Below are positions 59,917 to 64,000 of a DNA stretch of 64,000 nt, piece by piece; position 1 is the stretch's first letter; every line of letters begins with the position of its first letter. The stretch is taken from assembly GCA_002364215.1 (NCBI GenBank), contig DEXQ01000018.1, forward strand, positions 330,834-394,833, in the 5' to 3' direction. A program made the position numbers and the translations under genes. Origin of the DNA: Aequorivita sp. UBA3180. Its GTDB lineage: Bacteria > Bacteroidota > Bacteroidia > Flavobacteriales > Flavobacteriaceae. The notes beneath the pieces are model-generated. The model had not been told where the DNA came from. It was given only the letters and a program-made list of their open reading frames with translations, and made no database searches.

Positions 59917-60771
59917 ATGGATACTATTTCTACCATCATCCTTGCCGGGGCGCTTATCATTATTATGCTGGGAATGGGACTTAGCTTGCACATGGCCGAT
60001 TTTAAAAGAATATTTCGCTATCCGAAAGCTATTTTTATTGGGTTGACCAATCAATTGATGCTGTTACCGCTCATTGGTCTGGGAATTACGTGGCTATTCC
60101 CCATGCAGTCCGAAATAGCGATAGGGGTTATGATTTTGGCGGCCTGTCCCGGCGGACCTACATCAAATTTAATTTCGCATTTGGCAAAGGCAGATTTGGC
60201 GCTTTCGGTAACGCTTACGGCCTTCAGTAGCTTGATAACCATTTTAACGATTCCGTTTATTGTGAATTTTGCCCTGGAATATTTCTTAGGGGTGGGGCAA
60301 GTGGTTGAACTCAACGTACTTTCAACTATAGTTCAAATTTTTGTAATAGTAGTCATACCTATTATAATAGGAATGTGGGTGCGCAAGTATCGTCCGCGTT
60401 TTGCAGATAGCATGGCAAAGCCCGTGCGTATTGCTTCGGGCGTAGTTTTGGGGTTGATTATTGTTGGCTTAGTCATTAAGGAAAGAACCAACTTTGTTTC
60501 CTTTTTTGAAAAGGCAGGAATTGCTGCATTGGTTTTAAATGTGGCCACCATGGTACTGGGTTATTTTTCGGCAAAATTATTTGGTTTGGGAAAAAAGGCA
60601 GCACGCTCCATAGCTATTGAGTCGGGTATTCAAAACGGTACGCTCGCGATTACAATTGCGGTAGTGTTGCTTCATAATTCCGCTTTTGCAATAGTACCTG
60701 CGGTGTATAGTCTATTGATGTTCTTGACCGGAGGCATAGTAATTTATTGGTTTAATAGAGAAGATAGATAG
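59917..60771 (+). CDS. Bile acid:sodium symporter family (BASS) transporter
   Basis: This 284-aa membrane protein has about nine helices and the conserved BASS features: LGMGLSLHMADFKRIF, LAACPGGPTSNLISHLAKAD (sodium-site region), and IESGIQNGTLAITIA. Family members carry bile acids, pyruvate, pantoate or other organic anions with sodium. The substrate is unknown. The 237-bp gap upstream has no gene that I can see. Confidence 0.85.
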   Translation: MDTISTIILAGALIIIMLGMGLSLHMADFKRIFRYPKAIFIGLTNQLMLLPLIGLGITWLFPMQSEIAIGVMILAACPGGPTSNLISHLAKADLALSVTLTAFSSLITILTIPFIVNFALEYFLGVGQVVELNVLSTIVQIFVIVVIPIIIGMWVRKYRPRFADSMAKPVRIASGVVLGLIIVGLVIKERTNFVSFFEKAGIAALVLNVATMVLGYFSAKLFGLGKKAARSIAIESGIQNGTLAITIAVVLLHNSAFAIVPAVYSLLMFLTGGIVIYWFNREDR

Positions 60772-60792
60772 TCCTTAGTGAAAACTGGATAT

Positions 60793-61215
60793 TTAATTAT
60801 TTTCAGTGTATTTTTTAAAATTGTCCAAAATAGCCTGCCAGCCTTCACGTTGCATTTCCACAGAGTTTTCGGTTTCTGCGTCAAATGTGGTGGTTATTTT
60901 AGTTTTTTCGTCTAAATCTTGAAAAGTTGTAGTTACTTTTCTGCCGTCGTCCAGAGTATAACTTATTTTCTTTTGAGGTGCTATTTCATAATAAGTTCCC
61001 TCAAAACCAAACCCAAAACTGCCGTCTTTGGCTTCCATTCGTGAGCAAAGTTTTCCGCCTACACGTAGGTCGTTTGTGGCTTTTGGGCAATGCCAATCGT
61101 CACTGGCAAAGTTCCATTTAGTAATGTGCCCGGGTTGGTTCCAGTATTCCCAAACCTTTTTGGGCGCAGCGTTTATCGTGTTTTGCACGGTGACTTTTGT
61201 CTTTACCATGGCCAT
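60793..61215 (-). CDS. SRPBCC/AHSA1-like START-domain protein
   Basis: This 140-aa protein matches AHSA1-type hydrophobic-pocket proteins: VQNTINAAPKKVWEYWNQPGHITKWNFASDDWHCPKA, LRVGGKLCSRMEAKDGSFGFGFEGTYYEI, and EMQREGWQAILDNFKKYTEN. It may bind ligand or assist proteins; the exact role is unknown. Met 61215 or 61209 could be the start; I used the first. It is convergent with the BASS gene (21 nt between stops). Confidence 0.82.
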   Translation of the reverse strand: MAMVKTKVTVQNTINAAPKKVWEYWNQPGHITKWNFASDDWHCPKATNDLRVGGKLCSRMEAKDGSFGFGFEGTYYEIAPQKKISYTLDDGRKVTTTFQDLDEKTKITTTFDAETENSVEMQREGWQAILDNFKKYTENN

Positions 61216-61290
61216 GAATTTTACGTATGTTAGTTCTAATCTAAAATAATTAAATTTTTATTTAGATTTTTAAAACAACACATTCCATTT

Positions 61291-61432
61291 TAAAGAAAAA
61301 AAAAGCGACTCTAAAAGAGCCGCTCAATTTAAAAGCTTGTTTTTTAACCAAATATTAAGCTTTAAGGTCTTTGGAGTGGGTGGGGGCCACTTGGTTTAAA
61401 GACCGGGGGCAATCTACTAATATTTTTCAAAA
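61291..61432 (-). ncRNA. Candidate structured small RNA with intrinsic terminator
   Basis: The 313-bp gap 61216-61528 has no ORF but has nested structure. AAATATTA (61350-61357) pairs with TAATATTT (61418-61425), enclosing GGTCTTT (61366-61372) with AAAGACC (61398-61404), which enclose AGTGG/CCACT. On the minus strand this is followed by a terminator stem at 61305-61323 (GCGGCTCT/AGAGTCGC, one G-U pair only in the minus-strand RNA) and a run of nine T. This orientation-specific pairing favours a minus-strand transcript. No clear promoter was found. The 5' end is estimated. Confidence 0.35.
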
Positions 61433-61482
61433 ACACAATGTTTTTTATCGATAAAATATGTTTTTAACCGTGTTTAAAAAAT

Positions 61483-61505
61483 AAGCGGCCCATTATAGGC
61501 CGCTT
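61483..61505 (-). terminator. Hairpin after the LRR gene
   Basis: A perfect 8-bp stem AAGCGGCC / GGCCGCTT with loop CATTATA is followed on the minus strand by TTATTTTTT, 24 nt after the LRR stop. It probably ends that gene's transcript and separates it from the candidate RNA. Confidence 0.75.
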
Positions 61506-61528
61506 GGAAATGAGGAAATAGAATAGTG

Positions 61529-62242
61529 TTAATCTTCATTTTCGTCCCGTTCTACAGCTATTATGGACTGCGCGGGCTCAATTTGTGGGGAGTTATTGAG
61601 TAAATCTATTTTTGCTCCAGAATTTGACAGCAATATCACTGAAAAATCACTCGGATTGTTAAAATTATTTTCTGCTACCATAAGCTGCTTCAAATTTGGA
61701 CAACTTGCCAATGATTGTGGTAAAGCGCCATACAAATCGTTATCAAACACATTAAAAACTTCAATCTGCCTAAGATTTCCCAAACTTTCGGGCACCGTTC
61801 CGCTCAATTGGTTACTGCTTAGGTGCAGCTGCTTCAAATTAGAAAGCCTGCCCAAAGACTCCGGAATGTTTCCATTAATGGCAGTGCCGTTTATTGCTAG
61901 AACCTCTAATTGTCCCAGATCGCCCAATTCCACAGGGATGGTTCCCGAAATAGGATTAAACGACAACTCCAATTTTTTCAAATTTTTTAATTGTCCCAAG
62001 GAGGCCGGCAATGTACCATTCAAATTATTGAACAATAAATTGATGCCAGTTACCTTATTGTGTTCAACCGTAACTCCGTACCAAGTTTCCACAGGTTGCT
62101 CCACGTTCCATTGTTTGTTCCATTCCAATCCATTGGTAGCGGTATAAAGATCTAAAAGAACTTGTTTTTCTTGTTTGCTTACCTGTGCCAAAACTATGGA
62201 CGCGATAAACATACATATGCAGGTTAATGTTGCCTTTTTCAT
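61529..62242 (-). CDS. Secreted leucine-rich repeat protein
   Basis: This 237-aa protein has a signal peptide (about 1-19, cleavage after VLAQ) and an LRR N-cap-like region with EKQVLLDLYTATNGLEWNKQWN. Five or six plant-type repeats follow (LNGTLPASLGQLKNLKKLELS, ISGTIPVELGDLGQLEVLAI, INGNIPESLGRLSNL, LSGTVPESLGNLRQ). It lacks a T9SS sorting domain and a membrane anchor, so it is probably periplasmic or released. It likely binds protein or glycan. Confidence 0.82.
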   Translation of the reverse strand: MKKATLTCICMFIASIVLAQVSKQEKQVLLDLYTATNGLEWNKQWNVEQPVETWYGVTVEHNKVTGINLLFNNLNGTLPASLGQLKNLKKLELSFNPISGTIPVELGDLGQLEVLAINGTAINGNIPESLGRLSNLKQLHLSSNQLSGTVPESLGNLRQIEVFNVFDNDLYGALPQSLASCPNLKQLMVAENNFNNPSDFSVILLSNSGAKIDLLNNSPQIEPAQSIIAVERDENED

Positions 62243-62337
62243 AGTTTGGGGCTATTTGGTTGTTAAAGCGAAGTAAAAGAAACACAAAAGAAGTTAAAAC
62301 ACAAAATTATTCGATGAAATACACAATAAACAGTATG

Positions 62338-62979
62338 CTATTTTGAAATATTTAGCAATAATTCTCTGTTTACCTCGTGAATACCATCAAAAACCTCAAT
62401 TTTTAATCGATCTTGAAAAAGTTTGTTTCCCTTCAGTTTTTCTTCGGTTTCCCGTGCTTCAGTAATATATTGGTCCTTATTGCCATAAAGATAGATTACT
62501 TGTGTATTGGGACTTAAAAATTCAAAATCTGAAGGTTCCAATTCCGCAGGTATACCACCCGAATGCAGAATCAATTTATTGCACTGAATCTCTCGGCTCG
62601 CCACCCACCGTGTAGCTATGGAAACCCCTTGAGAATAGCCCATCACGATTAAATTTGGGAAGCTTTCAATCGATTCTTTTTTATAAACGGCATCAACATA
62701 ATTCAAAATATTTTGGGTTTCTGTCATGGTGTTTTCACGCGTGAGCCAAGAGGCACCCACGTGTTTAAAATCTTTTCCCTGATAGTATTTTGAAGGGGCT
62801 TGGGGAGCAATGATGTAATTTTCATCAGCGTCCAATTCTGAAAAATAATTAATAAAATATTTACTCAAATAGCCCATTCCGTGGAAAACCATCCAAACAT
62901 TTTTTGTCTTTTCGGTTAAGTTATTGAGTGTTCGGTAGGTATTTGTAGAGGTGTAGGCGGCTTCTTTTTGGGTACTCAT
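62338..62979 (-). CDS. Alpha/beta-hydrolase, esterase/carboxylesterase type
   Basis: This 213-aa cytoplasmic hydrolase has an oxyanion-type start MVFHGMGYLSKYF, a nucleophile elbow GYSQG with Ser116, acid Asp169 in YGNKDQY and His201 in GIHEVNRE, which together form the expected triad. The Ser-Asp-His spacing fits a phospholipase/carboxylesterase family. The natural substrate is unknown. It is divergent from the menaquinone genes. Confidence 0.8.
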   Translation of the reverse strand: MSTQKEAAYTSTNTYRTLNNLTEKTKNVWMVFHGMGYLSKYFINYFSELDADENYIIAPQAPSKYYQGKDFKHVGASWLTRENTMTETQNILNYVDAVYKKESIESFPNLIVMGYSQGVSIATRWVASREIQCNKLILHSGGIPAELEPSDFEFLSPNTQVIYLYGNKDQYITEARETEEKLKGNKLFQDRLKIEVFDGIHEVNRELLLNISK

Positions 62980-63024
62980 ATTGTTAACTTCAATTTTGTA
63001 TTTTTACAAATGTAAACCAATACA

Positions 63025-63450
63025 ATGAAGTACACCAATGATGAAATTTTGGCAGCGTGCAATAAAATGTGCCAAAATACCCTGATGGAAACCTTGGGGA
63101 TAGAATTCACCGAAGTAGGCGAAGATTTTTTAGTAGCCCGAATGCCTGTAACCCCTAAGGTTCACCAACCAGATGGTGTGTTGCATGGCGGCGCTTCTGT
63201 GGCTTTGGCAGAAAGTGTTGGTAGTGCTGGGGCTTTTATGTTTTTGAATACCAAAGATATCGTAATCCGTGGAATTGAAATTGCAGCCAACCACGTAAAA
63301 AGCGTCCGTGATGGCTATGTTTATGCCCACGCTAACATTGTTCACAAAGGAAGAACAACCCAGCTTTGGCAGATAAAAATACTGAACGAAGACGGTGCTC
63401 TTGTCTCGCTCGTAAAACTCACCACCCTTACCTTACCCAAACACCAATAA
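63025..63450 (+). CDS. menI: Hotdog-fold thioesterase, probable DHNA-CoA thioesterase
   Basis: This 141-aa PaaI-type hotdog protein has the conserved VHQPDGVLHGGASVALAESVGSAGAFM, with Glu as catalytic base and the Gly-rich helix cap, and GYVYAHANIVHKGRTTQLWQIKI. It hydrolyses a small acyl-CoA. The TAATG overlap with a following isochorismate synthase suggests 1,4-dihydroxy-2-naphthoyl-CoA as substrate in menaquinone synthesis. The substrate is inferred from neighbourhood only. The length is usual. Confidence 0.8.
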   Translation: MKYTNDEILAACNKMCQNTLMETLGIEFTEVGEDFLVARMPVTPKVHQPDGVLHGGASVALAESVGSAGAFMFLNTKDIVIRGIEIAANHVKSVRDGYVYAHANIVHKGRTTQLWQIKILNEDGALVSLVKLTTLTLPKHQ

Positions 63451-64000
63451 TGGACTTTAGCCTACTGACCGAAAAAATTTCAAAACAACTAAAAGAAAAC
63501 TTGCCCTTTGTGGTTTATTCCTTACCACTAGAAGAGAAAGTTTTCGCTTTGCTTCAAAAAGATCAAACACGTTTTACCATAACAGAAATGACTCAGAACG
63601 GTTTTGTTTTGGCACCTTTTGAATATGATGGCAATGCGCTTTTTATTCCTGAAAATGTTTCCGAAAAAATTGAGAGTGAAATATTAAATTCTGATAATGA
63701 AGCAGCTAAAACCCTAATTGCTAAAAATGCTGCGGAAGAAAAAGAATACTCAGAAAAGGTGGCTAAAACGATTGAAAAGATTAAAAGAAGAAAAGCTTAC
63801 AAAATTGTTCTTTCCCGCTTTAAGGAATTTCCCTTAAAGGACTTTTCGGTTGAATTACTTCTAAATCGATTATTCTCAATATACCCTACTGCTTTTCGAT
63901 ATATTTGGTATCACCCGCAGACAGGACTGTGGTGCGGTGCCACACCAGAAACTTTAGTACAGGTAGAAAAGGATTCTTTTAAAACAATGGCATTGGCGGG
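63450..64000 (+). CDS. menF: Isochorismate synthase, 3' end outside the window
   Basis: The ATG at 63450 overlaps the preceding stop by one base. About 183 residues are present, ending at the window edge. The sequence shows the chorismate-enzyme N-terminal half with a helical linker (SEKVAKTIEKIKRRKAYKIVLSR), FRYIWYHPQTGLWCGATPETLVQ and the beginning of a TMALAG segment, matching isochorismate synthases MenF/EntC more than PabB. It would convert chorismate to isochorismate at the start of menaquinone synthesis. The C-terminal catalytic half is not in the window. Confidence 0.82.
   Translation, partial: MDFSLLTEKISKQLKENLPFVVYSLPLEEKVFALLQKDQTRFTITEMTQNGFVLAPFEYDGNALFIPENVSEKIESEILNSDNEAAKTLIAKNAAEEKEYSEKVAKTIEKIKRRKAYKIVLSRFKEFPLKDFSVELLLNRLFSIYPTAFRYIWYHPQTGLWCGATPETLVQVEKDSFKTMALA

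Noticed and set aside
61366..61404. tRNA-like fold in the 61.3-kb gap
   Set aside because: No anticodon arm, no T-loop GTTCRAN and no CCA-compatible acceptor; only nested stems.
1..64000. CRISPR arrays, rRNA, tRNA, IS elements
   Set aside because: Read for repeat-spacer periodicity, transposase motifs and conserved RNA cores; none was found.

Overview
The window is chromosomal DNA of a member of the Bacteroidota, most likely a Flavobacteriaceae species. The evidence is a type IX secretion sorting domain on a secreted M36 protease, -33/-7 promoter elements of the Bacteroidota type (TTG, then TAnnTTTG), A/T-rich intergenic DNA without clear Shine-Dalgarno signals, the gene order pfkA-gap-sugar kinase-pgi, and SatD-like plus DUF3307 neighbours. 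I cannot name the genus from sequence alone. No rRNA, tRNA, CRISPR array, transposase or integrase was seen.

Positions 1-21600 are housekeeping: the end of a TPR protein, an ECF sigma/anti-sigma pair, a large secreted M36 metalloprotease, an FMN reductase with PabB, a SatD-like regulator with a DUF3307 membrane protein and TilS, a glycolytic operon (pfkA, gap, BadF-type kinase, pgi), a YifB/ComM-like ATPase, a two-domain M16 lipoprotein peptidase and a DUF2891 lipoprotein.

Positions 21608-47511 (minus strand) hold a 26-kb locus of 18 tightly packed genes that encodes an extracellular contractile injection system (eCIS; Afp/PVC/MAC/AlgoCIS relatives). In transcription order these are: Pvc16-type cap protein, unknown conserved protein, one sheath, two tubes, a 53-aa DUF5908-like protein found only by manual translation, LysM tube-initiator, VgrG-like spike, PAAR tip, gp25, two large baseplate proteins, an 874-aa unknown, an 81-aa unknown, tape measure, then a distal module. 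The distal module has a DUF4157/OmpA-like/second-HExxH protein, a possible beta-propeller, a peptidoglycan-binding amidase or endopeptidase, a seven-to-ten-helix membrane protein with a patatin-type lipase domain, and the AAA+ ATPase. A Bacteroidota-type promoter lies just upstream. A cluster of inverted repeats separates this operon from a divergent operon (47758-50217) encoding a 115-aa unknown, a polytopic membrane protein, a histidine kinase and a LuxR-type response regulator, which are good candidates for eCIS control.

Positions 50214-64000 return to general functions: an RluA-family pseudouridine synthase with no canonical start codon, panB, an NTF2-like secreted protein, sdaA, umuDC with a UmuD that lacks the catalytic serine and a tandem palindromic operator, a sulfatase-like membrane protein, dnaK with a sigma-54-like upstream element, a lipoprotein, a bile-acid symporter-type transporter, an AHSA1-like protein, a candidate structured small RNA, an LRR protein, an esterase, and a menaquinone pair (hotdog thioesterase plus isochorismate synthase) cut by the window end.
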